Origin: Tachypleus tridentatus
Taxonomy: Eukaryota > Arthropoda > Merostomata > Xiphosura > Limulidae
Assembly: GCF_004210375.1 (NCBI RefSeq)
Contig: NC_134830.1
Location: 1,798,001 to 1,862,000, forward strand
Reading direction: 5' to 3'
Length of the DNA: 64,000 bases
Part shown: positions 22,801-34,314 of the stretch, one piece after another
Position numbering within the stretch: the stretch's first letter is position 1
Layout: every line of letters starts with the position of its first letter
Position numbers and translations under genes: made by a program
The notes under the pieces: model-generated
Seen by the model: only the letters and a program-made list of their open reading frames with translations
What the model was told of the DNA's origin: nothing
Database searches by the model: none

Positions 22801-25800
22801 ATGCTGAAAGGGTGAGTATGTTTTGTGTGTCGGAATTTCGAACCCGCGACCCTCGGATTACGAGTCGAACGGCTTGACCACCTGGCTATGCAGACTCATC
22901 TTTGAAGAATTACTAGCGGAACAGCAATTATTTATTGTGAACTCTAAACCTGGTCTTTGAGGGATTACTAGCGACTGTACGTTGGAATGTGGCAAAGTAA
23001 TTTACGACTAGATTCAAACATATATAGCTCATATTGTTATTTATTTATAATTTCTATGGAAGATTTATAACGATAACGTTACAATCAGATTAGCCTTGAA
23101 CAGCTGAAATATTTTATAAAGGTTTCTAGAATATTTGAAGGTATAATATAATTACGAGGTCATCGAATCATCAGATAGTTAAACAGATACTGAATAAGCT
23201 AGATTGTATACAACTGAGTAGTACGTAATATTTACATTAATGTGGCGCAGTTAAAATCATTTTGATATTTACGCCTATTAAGACAGTGCATGACAGTTTA
23301 ACTATTAGAAACAAAGAAACTAATTTCGCTTCACTTACATATTCAATGCTTCAAATTATTTTTCAAATAGTAAAATAGAACCCGTTAATGAAAGAACAGT
23401 TAAGACAACCACCATAATTCACCAACTCTCATTATATATTTCAAAATTCTACATATGGACGGCGTTACGAAGGGCGAGGTAATTGGAGAGTATAAATTTA
23501 AGACACACATTTGGAATATGATACGAAGAAGGGGTCTCATCCTAATGGTATTTAGTATTCTAATAACACCAGCGAGATGTCCCGGCATGGCCAAGCGAGT
23601 AATCCGAGGGTCGCGGGTTCGCGCCAGCGTCGCGCCAAACATGCTCGCCCTCCCAGCCGTGGGGGCGTTATAATGTGACGGTCAATCCCACTTTTCGTTG
23701 GTAAAAGAGCATCCCAAGAGTTGGCGGTGGAGGTGATGACTAGCTGCCTTCCCTCTAGTATTACACTGCTAAATTAGGGACGGCTAGCGCAGATAGCCCT
23801 CGAGTAGCTTTGCGCGAAATCCAAAAAACACGCATACAGATTGATTATTCTAAACATATTTTATCTTTCATTTAAAAATCGCATTTGGAAGCATTAATTA
23901 TGTCGAATCATTTTTGCTAGTCAAGAATAAATTATTTTACAGTTATTGTGTAATAAGGTTTTTACTAAAATGAACACTTTACATGAAAAGAATACAAAAG
24001 TTTAATTATAACCACATCGCACGGTTTTAGATCTAAGTACAATTATAGAATTAAAGTTCAATTACATGACAATCTTTTTCAAAGAAACTTTGAAAGAGAG
24101 ATTGAATTCGTGTGAAGCTTTCAGTCTGGCTTTGGATGAAAGCACTGATATCAATGACACATCCCAACTTGTCATTTTCATCAGAGCTGTTACTGCAGGC
24201 TTTGATGTTTTCGAAGAGTTTTTAGATATGGCAAGCCTTTCCTCCACAACCACAGGACAGGATATTTGTGAACAAGTGCTTAAGGTTGTAGAAAAGTTTG
24301 AACTGAATCCTTATAAATTATGTGGTGTTACAACAGATGGTGCTCCTTCCATGACAGGCAGGACAAATGGATTCACCAAGAAATTTCTAACTGCAATTGG
24401 AGCACAAGACGTAGTTGTAAGCCATTGCATTATTCACCAAGAGAGCTTGTGCACCAAAGTTCTGGATTTTGCAGAAGTCATGAAAAATGTCGTCCAATGC
24501 GTAAATTATATTCGAACATGAGGATTAAATCATCGACAATTTAAAACTTTTTTAGATGAGCTGGACAGTGAGTATTCAGATGTTTTGTACTTCTCTGATG
24601 TACGTTGGCTTAGTAGAGCTGCTACTTTGAAGAGATTCTGCGAGAGGAGATTAAGTTCTTCATGGAGAGCAAACGTCAGAATGTGGACTTCTTGAGCAAT
24701 GAGAACTGGCTGAATGACTTAGCATTCCTCACAGACATTACACAGCATCTGTCTGATTTAAACTTAAAACTACAAGGGAAAAGTCAACTTGTGAATAAGT
24801 TGTTTGAGCATATTTGTGCTTTTGAGAAGAAATTGGAACTTTTCCAGGTTCAGTTGAGAAGAGCCATATTGACCCATTTTACATGTCTTGCAACCAGGAA
24901 ACTGGAATTTCCTAATCTGGATTGCACCAAATATGGAACCAGTGTACAAAAGCTGCGTGATGAGTTTGCAAACAGATTTCAGACAAACTGAAATTAGATT
25001 AAAATTGTTCGCTCAACCTTTTGATTTGGCAGTGGAAGACAGTCCTGATGATTGCCAAATGGAACTCATTGAACTGCAGGCTGACATGGACACTAAAAGG
25101 AAATTCTCTGAAAACAGTTTGCTAGACTTTTACAAACTCTGTACGTGAAAAGTTTCCCAATTTGTCCCGTCATGCACAAAGAATTGCCTCCCTTTTTGGT
25201 AGCACCTACTGCTGTGAGCAATTTTTCTCCAAAATGAAGCTCATCAAAACCAAATGTAGAAGCCAGCTGACTGATGAACATTTGACCAGTCAGTTAAGAG
25301 TGGCAACCACTTCTGTCAAAGCTGATATTGACAAGCTCTGCAAGGACTCTAAATTTCAAGTGTCGCACTAAAATGATCACTCATGCAAAAATATAAAATA
25401 TTATTGCTTGCATTTTGAGAATTTTTTTAATTTATTGTGCGTGTACACGAATAAGCTTGTTTTTTAAGTGGCCCCGCTTGATTGATGAAGTTGGTTATAT
25501 GGCCCACCGACGAAAAATGTTGCACACCCCTGATCTAAAAGGATAAAAAAGAATCAAACATTTCATAGACGTGACAAGTTTCAGACTTCATTTATTTCTA
25601 ATTGAGGCCGATGTATTGGTTGTTTTTGTCCTTAAAGTGGTGAAGGTTTTTTTCTCGGCTATCTGTTTGACATCTACATAGTGTAATCTTATTCTACAGT
25701 AATAAAGTTTATTTCGACAGAATAATTTCTCATAATTCTAGATTTATTACGACTAAACTCTCAATTTGGATTTGCAAGACTTTCGAAAGACAAAGTATTA

Positions 25801-26391
25801 GTAATTATAAAGTTTAATATACAGTAATAACAATAATAATTATTAAAAAGATCGCCTCTATTCACTAGACTATAAATATTTTATTTATGCAAAGCAGAGT
25901 TTAAATGGCTTATTTGCACAAACTAAGAAGCTAATATTATGATCAGTAATAACAGTGTAGTTCAATTTGTATTTCACACTACTCGAAAAGTTTCCTAAAT
26001 TGTAAAGAAGGCGCTAGTGATTAGGTCACGCTCTCTTCCAGCCTATCTGCTAAAACAATAAAACTACATTAAGAAACGCCTATAATATTAGGTATATCTA
26101 AACTTTCGTTTATGGTTATGAATGGGCTGCATTCAACGTAAGCTTTATATTACAGATTATAAGTTAATTTATTTAAAACATATAATACGATTCATCAAAT
26201 CATCACAAAAAGCTTCATTTATACGAGATACTATCTTTGTCAATACACCCATTTTAACATCCACTAAAAGACATTATAACAGAAAAAGCGCAATCACTTA
26301 CCGCTGCTATTGCCAACTTTACTATTCTGAGGTTTCCTAATCTTCCTCCAGGGCGTTTGATTTTAACAGAAAGTAAATCCAGGCTTCCCAT
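16831..26391 (-). CDS. DIO: Iodothyronine deiodinase-like selenoprotein, copy c2 (all exons open)
   Basis: Exons (minus): 26391-26302, 22524-22343, 21526-21340, 20973-20864, 17802-17616 and 16881-16831 (TAA). Introns are GT-AG and phases agree, giving 268 residues. Residues 11-60 contain the anchor (VKLAIAA, then IRMLLFVSTMAVIKVGVVLF). The catalytic motif FGSCT-U-PPFM places selenocysteine at 141. The family histidine is H173 in [23 protein letters not shown] starts near 224. Length fits the usual 250-280 residues of deiodinases. The main ATG has A at -3 and G at +4; an out-of-frame ATG lies 10 nt upstream. Exon 2 is noticeably diverged from c1 and c3. Intron 1 holds a hAT relic and SINEs. 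The family is clear; whether the substrate is an iodothyronine in this organism is inference. Confidence 0.88.
17351..17476 (+). mobile_element. SINE family B (c2 intron 5)
   Basis: This is the same insertion as at 3911-4036 in c1, with few differences. It is part of the ancestral gene unit. Confidence 0.8.
18448..18712 (-). mobile_element. SINE family A, c2 intron 4
   Basis: This is a reverse-oriented copy, from a TTTTAATTTTGCACAAAGCT tail to the CCATGCTGGGCC head, with B box GGTTCGAATTCCC on the minus strand (plus GGGAATTCGAACC). It is not present at the matching places in c1 or c3. Confidence 0.88.
21376..21378 (-). other. In-frame TGA = selenocysteine codon, c2
   Basis: FGSCT, TGA, PPFMVALEEFIE on the minus strand, within an exon that is otherwise open from acceptor to donor. 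It is the only stop codon in the assembled c2 reading frame before the terminal TAA. Confidence 0.93.
22640..22897 (-). mobile_element. SINE family A, c2 intron 1 (near exon 2)
   Basis: A reverse-oriented copy starts at the tail TTTGAATTTCGCGCAGAG and ends at the head CACCTGGCTATGC. Similar TCTTTAAAGGATT and TCTTTGAAGAATT flanks suggest an aged target duplication. c1 and c3 lack it, with an uninterrupted TCTTTGAGGGATT. Confidence 0.88.
23580..23832 (+). mobile_element. SINE family A, c2 intron 1
   Basis: It carries the head CCCGGCATGGCCAAGCGAG, with an internal deletion in the tRNA-like part, the body ACATGCTCGCCCTCCCAGCC, and the tail GCGCGAAATCCAAAAAAC. It is specific to c2. Confidence 0.88.
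24078..25532 (+). mobile_element. hAT DNA transposon, 5'-truncated, in c2 intron 1
   Basis: Plus-strand frames encode a hAT-type transposase of the GTF2IRD2/ZBED-like lineage: FSLALDESTDINDTSQLVIF and GVTTDGAPSMTGR near the start, then FSDVRWLSRAATLKRF, and CEQFFSKMK with the C-terminal dimerisation region up to a stop near 25371. A TGA stop at 24519-24521 and frameshifts around 24640, 24965 and 25145 break it. The right end is a hAT-like terminal repeat, reading CAGGGGTGTGCAAC on the minus strand and ending at 25532. The left terminus, with any zinc finger, is missing. About 20 bp of the flank known from c1 is missing too. Confidence 0.85.
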
Positions 26392-26831
26392 TTTGTCCCA
26401 TAAAATAAATTTTCTAAGACAAAATACAGTAACGACCTACTACTCTATAACAACACGTTTCCTAGCACTAATAAAGGACTATGGAAACACACTCATTGTA
26501 TTACCTATAAGATAACAAGTTAAAACCTTACCCTATCTATTCAGAACAACACACGTTCTCGTTTAGAAACCTAATCTGTGAGTGTAGTATACTGATTACC
26601 ATATTTATAGCAGACACTGTTCATGTGACCTGTGTCGTCAAAATTACACAAGAAATCGTGTAAAATATTTTATAATTGTGGAAAAATGGCAGTTGCTAAA
26701 CCGGCCCTAAATTATTTTGTGTTCTGAAATTTCAAACATTTAACTCTTTGTCGAACTGTTTTGTTTCTTAAGTTTATAACCCATTTATATTAGTTTTCGT
26801 GAATAAAATTAACACATTCGTGATATATAAT

Positions 26832-26935
26832 ACAAAGTCCTCCGCTGGGGCAGAAGTAAGTCGATGAGTCCGATCACACTTGGGGAAACCAAGCAGTTAG
26901 CCGGATGTGGTTTTGATATATAAAAACACACACAT
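26832..26935 (+). mobile_element. SINE family C, upstream of c2
   Basis: TCCTCCGCTGGGGCAGAAG, then a shortened middle with CCGATCACACTTGGGG, and the tail CAGTTAGCCGGATGTGG. The sister copy at 44758-44880 is longer in the B-box region. Confidence 0.7.
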
Positions 26936-27183
26936 AGAGCAAAATATTTTATGTTAGAAAAAGCTTCGTGACACAATAGTCTGTGAAAACAATCCTGAGG
27001 TTGTTACTAAACACCTTCAGTTTATTTAATCTTATTGTCTCACAGCTGTGTTGTTTTAGACATAGAAATACGCAATAATATTTTGAATTATTTATGGACG
27101 GAATTAACTCTATTATAAAATAGGTGGTAGAAGTAAACCACCAATTCGCTAAAGCTCAATAGCCGTTTTGCCACATATAAAGA

Positions 27184-27363
27184 ATGGCGACCGTGTTGGA
27201 CACCATGGCTGTAAACATTATAAATCCAAATTTCAAGGGAAAACCAAATAATCCAGTCGTCGTACGAGAGCTTTGGGTGTATTATATTACAACAGCTTTT
27301 TACAAATCATATAAAATCAATAAGTCACTTGGCAACCACAGTCGATATACTCATGGTCGGACG
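27184..27363 (+). CDS. Putative first exon of an unidentified gene (copy near c2)
   Basis: ATGGCGACCGTG opens a frame of 60 codons (start MATVLDTMAVNII, end NHSRYTHGRT) that runs into GTATGT, a good splice donor. The exon is 793 bp from the divergently transcribed c2 deiodinase ATG. The c3 unit has the same exon at 45129-45308, with two amino-acid differences. I do not recognise the protein, and no following exon can be identified before the minisatellite and the next gene unit. In this copy it could be an orphaned exon. ATG context is acceptable (AGAATGG). Without a downstream exon the call is only moderate. Confidence 0.45.
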
Positions 27364-27654
27364 GTATGTATAACAACTACTTTTAACAGTGTTTTATTTT
27401 TGTTGTTGTTCATGATGATGCAACTAAAAAATTGAGCAAATTGAGGTTATGGTGAAAAGAAATATTTAAATAATCACATCCCAAATATGTGCTTAGATCG
27501 AGAAGTTAAAAATTAATACGGGTATACCCTTGTACTTAAAAACATTGGTAAAACAAAGAGGTGTGTATTTAACAGGGATACCATGACTATCTAGAGAAAA
27601 ACTTACAACAAATCGTATGTCATCTGTGGCAAGCAAACAGTGGCGCCTGGTAAT

Positions 27655-28719
27655 AGGTAAAAACAGTCTACTGGTCTGAGACAACAGTGTGAATCTATGA
27701 AGAAAACGGTTAACGGTAAACAGTCTACTGGTCTCAGACAACTGTGTGAATCTATGAAGAAAACGGTTAACGGTAAACAGTCTATTCACTGTTATCTGAA
27801 TCTGTGAAAAAAATGGTTAACGGTAAACAGTTTACTGGTCTGAGACAACAGTGTGAATCTATGAAGAAAACGGTTAACGGTAAACAGTCTACTGGTCTGA
27901 GACAACAGTGTGAATCTATGAAGAAAACGGTTAACGGTAAACAGTCTACTGGTTTAAGACAACAGTGTGAATCTATGAATAAAATGGTTAACGGTAAACA
28001 GTCTACTGGTCTCAGACAACAGTGTGAATCTATGAATAAAATGGTTAACGGTAAACAGTCTACTGGTCTCAGACAACAGTGTGAATCTATGAAGAAAATG
28101 GTTAACGGTGAACAGTCTCCTGGTCTGAGACAACAGTGTGAATCTATGAAGAAAATGGTTAACGGTAAACAGTCTACTGGTCTGAGACAACAGTGTGAAT
28201 CTATGAAGAAAACGGTTAACGGTAAGCAGTCTACTGGTCTGAGACAACAGTGTGAATCTATGAAGAAAATGGTTAACGGTAAACAGTCTACTGGTCTCAG
28301 ACAACAGTGTGAATTTATGAAGAAAACGATTAACGGTAAACAGTCTACTGGTCTGAGACAACAGTGTGAATCTATGAAGAAAATGGTTAACGGTAAACAG
28401 TCTACTGGTTTGAGACAACAGTGTGAATCTATGAAGAAAATGGTTAACGGTAAGCAGTCTACTGGTCTGAGACAACAGTGTGAATCTATGAAGAAAATGG
28501 TTAACGGTAAACAGTCTACTGGTCTCAGACAACAGTGTGAATCTGTGAAGAAAATGGTTAACGGTAAACAGTCTACTGGTTTGAGACAACAGTGTGAATT
28601 TATGAAGAAAACGATTAACGGTAAACAGTCTACTGGTCTGAGACAACAGTGTGAATCTATGAAGAAAACGGTTAACGGTAAACAGTCTACTGGTCTGAGA
28701 CAACAGTGTGGCACATTGT
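27655..28719. repeat. 57-bp minisatellite, about 18 units (c2 unit)
   Basis: Each unit contains GGTTAACGGTAAACAGTC, CTGGTCTGAGACAACAGTG and AATCTATGAAGAAAA. A deletion interrupts it near 27785. Since 57 is a multiple of three, three different frames remain open for 279-310 codons; their mutual overlap on both strands argues against coding. It directly follows the unidentified exon. Confidence 0.96.
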
Positions 28720-29454
28720 AAAAACAACTGAGGACACTTTGTAATCAGTTTGTTCCTACGGCATAATGTTAGAACAGCGCATACCTCAAACAACTAGGGA
28801 ATAAAACGTGTACTCACATGTCATTGTCACCCTCATACGTTATAATAATTTGTTCCAAAACACATACTTGAAGTATGTATGATATAATAGATATATTGTA
28901 ACATTATTTTATGTCAGAAGTTGTTAAACCACATTTTTATTTAAATGTTTGTTTTCTAAAGCGAACGTGTTATTAAGTTATAATAATTAGAAATTGCAAT
29001 AATTACGTAATGACTCTTCAAAATCTAACCAAAATATAACATTCTAGTTTATGTTTAATACAGAAACCGTTTGTCTCGTCATGATACTATATATTATAAG
29101 CTCGACTTTTAAAGTATCATAGTTTCTAGTTGATTTACTAAATGTTCTATACCATACTTTTTTACTTTTAAAGTATCATAGTTTCTAGTTGATTTATTAA
29201 ATGTTCTATACCATACTTTTTACACTACAGACTAGTCTAGAATCTGCTGAGCTTGAAAAGTTTGTTTTCTTTATCTGGCATTTATACACGTGCACTAGAT
29301 AACACAAAAATGAATTTAAGAAGTTGTGTTCATACTCAATTTACAGTAATATACAAAATTGTTATGACATCAAAATATTTTATTATTCATTTCAATTTAT
29401 GGGCCTAATTCTTTTATTGTATTACAGAATGTTAATTTCAAAACTATGAAAGAC
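28720..29454. other. AT-rich spacer with a 59-bp duplication
   Basis: No gene is seen. ACTTTTAAAGTATCATAGTT and the following 39 bp occur twice in a row at about 29105-29220. Confidence 0.6.
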
Positions 29455-29665
29455 CTGACCTCAACCCATTTGAGGTCATTTGAGATTTGAATGATCAAAA
29501 ACTTAAATCAGAAGTTACTTCCAAAGATACTTCATGAGAGTGTATTAGAGACATTTGGAGTAACATATCAAAGGACACTTTGAATAAATAGATGTCAACA
29601 ATACCTCAAACAGTCTCTACAGTTATCAAAGCAAAATGTTGCAAATGAAATATCAACTGTTTGCT
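29455..29665 (+). mobile_element. Tc1/mariner transposase C-terminal fossil (next to c2)
   Basis: A plus-strand frame reads DLNPFEV, where the glutamate matches the last acidic residue of the Tc1 DDE triad. It continues NDQKLKSEVTSKDTS, CIRDIWSNISKDTLNK and MSTIPQTVSTVIKAK, with in-frame stops between the blocks. It is the better preserved sister of 13544-13760. Confidence 0.75.
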
Positions 29666-29814
29666 GAAATCAAGCGCTTCCACTGAGTTTGTTGTACTAA
29701 ATATGAACATTATTAAAATGTTGAAGTTTCATATGTGATTTACCTTCCATTGTTTTCTAAAAGTAGTCTGACATATAATTTTTCTTTGTTATAACACTTC
29801 TGCAAAGTCCTGTA

Positions 29815-30055
29815 CTGGATCGAGTCTCAAACTGAGAGACGCTGAATCGAAATCCCGTCCCACCAAACATGCTTGCCCTTTTCAACCGTGGGATCGTTAT
29901 ACTGTGACGGTCGGTCACACTATCAGTTAGTAACAGTGGCAGGTGACGATCACTAACTGTCTTTCCTTTATTATTACACTTCTAAATTAGGAACAGCTAT
30001 AACAGACAGTCCACATGCAGCTAAACGCGAAGTTCCACACAAACCCAACAGTACT
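29815..30055 (+). mobile_element. Old degenerate SINE family A copy (c2 unit)
   Basis: It is the sister of 14280-14520 with the same block order (CCACCAAACATGCTTGCCC, AATTAGGAACAGCTATAAC). It supports a shared ancestral spacer between gene units. Confidence 0.75.
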
Positions 30056-30137
30056 GTACTTAATATAGAAAATAATTTTTCACATTGAATAACAGACTAA
30101 TTAGAAGAAATAAACCAGTACTCGGCCCTCTGTTGGC

Positions 30138-30484
30138 TCATCGTGAAGTTTGAATGCTTACATCTATCAAAAGACATTGTTTCAATACTTGCAGTAAGTA
30201 GAGAACAGAGGGTAACTTAGAATAATGACAATAAAAAATTTAAAATATATTAGTTTTTTTATTTAATGTATGAAGTAAGTAAACAACGCTGTATGTTTTC
30301 ACATAACACAAGTTAGTCCTACAGTCTGTTGGAGAGTAAAAAAATATTTTAGGTTTTGTCTTCACACATCTAGTAAAGAATAAATGTACAGCATGGTAAG
30401 ATGACGCACTTTCGTAGGATTCTAAAGATTTCGAGTAAAATATAATAAATTAAAACAATCCTGTATACAAATTATATTTTTGTT
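30138..30484. other. Spacer segment present only before c3
   Basis: About 350 bp of AT-rich sequence separates two blocks that are adjacent near 14612 in the c2 unit. I see no terminal repeats and no gene. It is an insertion here or a deletion in the other unit. Confidence 0.5.
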
Positions 30485-32011
30485 CTTTCTCTTATCTTAA
30501 TACGAACTTCTTTCCGAGACAATGTTAGTACTGTGTTGTTTCTCTTACGTACTTCAAGTACAACCGTCACAATAAACATTGTTGTGAATCATAGATTTCT
30601 CTAGGCTCCGAGAGACAGTAGATATAAAGATACAATATCGCAAATCAATGTTCCTCTGGCCCACACTAATCACAGTAAATAATGTGGCTACACATTATAT
30701 AGTTTTATTGTAGAAGAAAGCGTTATCATAAGTACCAAGAATTTCAGAATTCTGTTGGCACCAAGTAAGCACATGGTACAGCGAATTACATTTCCTTAGG
30801 CTTGTTGTAAGTGGACCTAAATTACCAAAGTGCCAAGATGTAAAGTTCTTAGACTAAAGTAAACAGTTGTTATCATGGTCATCACTCCTGGAGCACGTGT
30901 GTTCACTTTCGAGCCAAGGAAGTGATACCTTTTAATCTACACCTTGTGCAAATTAATTGAAACAAATGGTAATTTTACAATATTTTCAGCCGGTGTAGGA
31001 CCCGCTGATTTCCTTTAATAGTCATTTTCTTCACACAAATGGCGTCATTAGCTGCGTTTAGCTGCCCTCTTATAGCCAACCCAAATTTTGTATGAGGCTC
31101 TGTTCGGGTTGACATCAGTTCTAGCAAATATTGTAACGATAAAATACAGGTCATCTGACAACGTAACGTCACAAAGGAAATTGGTTTTAGAAATTTATTA
31201 CAATTCTTACTCAATATAAAAATATTGTTATACGTAGAACCAAAAAGACGAAAATAAATTTGAATGTACAACGTGGACGTAAAACTGTTACAAGTAATTT
31301 TTTGTCGTTTCTTTTAGCACAAAACTATAACATGGGCTGCCTTCACTGTTCCCACGTGAATCTAATGTCTAACTATTACTCACCTCACCAAGGACAGAAG
31401 TGAAATAAAATTGGAAGCTTCAGCAAGTGCACAAGTTTCCTCAACTGACCAAAGCAAACCAAGAAAATCATCGTGATAAAAGTGATATAAGTAAGTAGTT
31501 AAACAGATGTTGAAAGTTAATGAAGAACCCAAAGTTCCCAGCCATAGCAGAATACAAATATCTGTTTATGAAAGATTGAAACCAAAGTATCGACAACAGG
31601 AGTACACGAGATGTCAGATACGAATACCAGTTCTTTAGGAGAGTATTGAGAAGTATTACGTCACCATGGGAATGAACAGAAGACACTAGGAGGTGATTCA
31701 GAAACGTAAGTTGAATATGTAGCTGACATTAACCTTCTGGTGCTTTCACGAATCTCTGAAATAGGTTGTTAAACAAGAAAAATCTTGACTTAACACAAAT
31801 CGTTTAATAATTATTAACAAAGAAGTCTCAAATTACATGTTTACAACCTTTATTAGTAGCTCCATTACAGTGAAATGAAATAAAACTATTGGGCTATGAA
31901 TAAATATTTTCGAATTAATTAATTTGAATAAGAAGCAAAAAGGAAAATTTGAAAATCATTTTCTTTTAGTTTTCATATTCGAATTACTTCAAGCAGAGAC
32001 ACCTGGTGCCT

Positions 32012-32076
32012 GTAAAACTATCAGATGCTGATCGTGTGTTCAGTACACATTAGGACCAACTCTTCATAAGTATCAC
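32012..32076 (-). promoter_or_regulatory. SECIS element, deiodinase copy c3
   Basis: Its sequence is the same as the c2 element. ATGA, the AA bulge, the GTGT/ACAC ministem and TGAT are all present, about 620 nt after the last-exon stop codon. Confidence 0.86.
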
Positions 32077-33215
32077 GCTCCACGTGCCTCAGCTTGTCAT
32101 GAAATTATGTAAAGTTTCATAATTTAAAGATATAGTTCAAATGTTAGACTGAACGAATTACCTCAAAAGAATACCTTGGCCATGAAAAAAAGGTTATTTA
32201 TGATTTAACATAATAAATATTACTTTAGAAGAAAACCACTAAAGTTACCTGAAGGACATAGAACAACTAGTGCACATTCAAGTCTATTCTGTGAAGTTAG
32301 ATATGTTTAGAAGGTAAACTATTTCAGCTTATAGGTAAACAGATCCATAAATAAGAAAGGATTAACCCTACAAGAAGTTGGTAATGAACAAAACAACAGA
32401 ATGGATACAGATGGAAGTCATCTTAATCTAAGCTTTCAATTTGGTGAACTCCTAACTGGAGATGAGTGGTAATGAAAACTTTAAATGTAACAACTGTATA
32501 ATAATTTGTTTGTTTGTTTGTAAATTATCTTTTGAGTGAAGCACTAAGACAAATTTATAAAAATAACAAGTTGGTTAAAAATATTTAAAATGAAAGATTG
32601 TAGAACAATGAATCACTTTATAAACGTTACAATAACTTTAACATAGGCTTAACATAAATTTTAATAGAATGTAAATAGAACTTTATTATTATTTATTAAT
32701 TAATTTCATTCCTGTACTTCTGCAACCATTCTTCAACTTCTTTCACCTGAAATGAAAGAAAAACAAACAATGTAACACATTTTGAAGAGAACTTTGTGTG
32801 ACCATCACTGAATTTTATCTTTAAACAACCGATAAGATGTGATATTTTGATAACGACAAGACCTTTTGTTCTGACTGTCTCTCATAATTACGTCTTTTAA
32901 GGTTAGCAGTTGGAAGTTTTTTTAGAATACCTTGTAAAGAATTAGACACAAAATCAATATCATAAGCATGTCTAGCAAGTTCAGTGGAGTCTGAATGTAC
33001 TGTTCTTAATAAAAGTTACAATGTATCTTAATGTTACTTCTACATAGGAAACATGTACTTATGCTTTACGGGGTTGATTCTCCATTATCAGTTTCTACAG
33101 CATAACTGAATGGTAGGTGGGGAACAGATATTGTGACCAAAACTAATCCATTTATACGTGATAAAATTTAGGTTGTTTCCTTACAAAGGGTTGTTTTTCG
33201 TTAGGCACGAACAAC

Positions 33216-33341
33216 ACGCCCCCCAGTGGCACAGCGGTATGTTAACGGACTCGCAACGCTAGAAATCGGGTTTCGATATCCCTGTTGGGCAGAGCACAGA
33301 TAGCCCATTGTGTAACTGCGCTTAATTACACACAAAGCAAA
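33216..33341 (+). mobile_element. SINE family B (c3 intron 5)
   Basis: Third copy of the ancestral insertion also seen in c1 and c2. Confidence 0.8.
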
Positions 33342-34314
33342 AAATCGAAGTAACACAATGAGTTGCCTATACTATCCACTACAGGTTAGAAAAATCAAGG
33401 TTTTAGCGTTGTAAAAGGAAAGATGGATTAGTGTTATGTTTGTTAACAAAATTCGTAGCTGTTATAACAAAATCACTCACTTTGTAATCCATGGGACCAA
33501 CCCTCCTTCGTAAACAATTCTTCCTTCTTTTATTATGTAGAGACGTTCAGGTAAGGCTGCGTAACTTTGTTGGCTTCGTTAGTCATTAAATCTACCAAAA
33601 GAGGGCAGGGCAGTTCTTCATTGTCCAATAGGAAGAGAGCTGCTTTAATTCTTTCTTCTATTGATCTGCAAGAAGAACAAGGATATCATGAGGTTGGATG
33701 TACCAGCTTTTATTTGTTCTTTTCACTGAGACAAATCATTAGTGTTCACACATTGTAAAGATAACCATTTCTAAGAAGTTCTTGTTTACTTGACTTTTCT
33801 ACAGTATTTCATGTAGCCGATATTTTCAATAAAAAAAGTTATTTACCTATTACAGAAACAAATTAACATCTCTACTCTAACATAAGAAATATTGTCACCC
33901 AATACAAGATAAACTGTGTATATGGACTTACAAAATACCTTCCAAACTTCATCAGGAGGGGATACACGACCATACTTTTTAAAATAAATAGTTTAACTTA
34001 AACAATATTATTCTTTCTAGCATCTTAACATTTGAAGGATGACCTAGCACGACAGAACGTGGGAACAATAAAAGTAAACATACTGGGAATTTTCCAGTTT
34101 ATCCGTTAAGATGAAACTCCGCCTTTTGAAAGTTGTCCAGTTTTAGGGATTTTATTCATTAATATGCAGCATATTAAGGTTCCAAAAGTTCAAGTCCATT
34201 AAAAACTAGATTTGGCATATAACTGAGTTAAGCAAAACAGAATAAGAATGTCCACCTACTATTTGACATATCCAATACCGACGAAGCCTTAACACGGAAA
34301 CCAAAGATCATAAT

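Larger units (their letters stand above)
30485..34130. repeat. Segmental duplication, copy 2 (3' half of c3 unit)
   Basis: This is the near-identical partner of 14600-18260, including SECIS, exons 6 and 5 of the deiodinase, and the family B SINE. Differences are sparse and partly single-base homopolymer changes. Confidence 0.9.

Noticed and set aside
27782-28793. Long overlapping ORFs of 279-310 codons on both strands
   Set aside because: They are products of a 57-bp tandem repeat whose length is a multiple of three; three frames on two strands stay open at once, which no real gene does.
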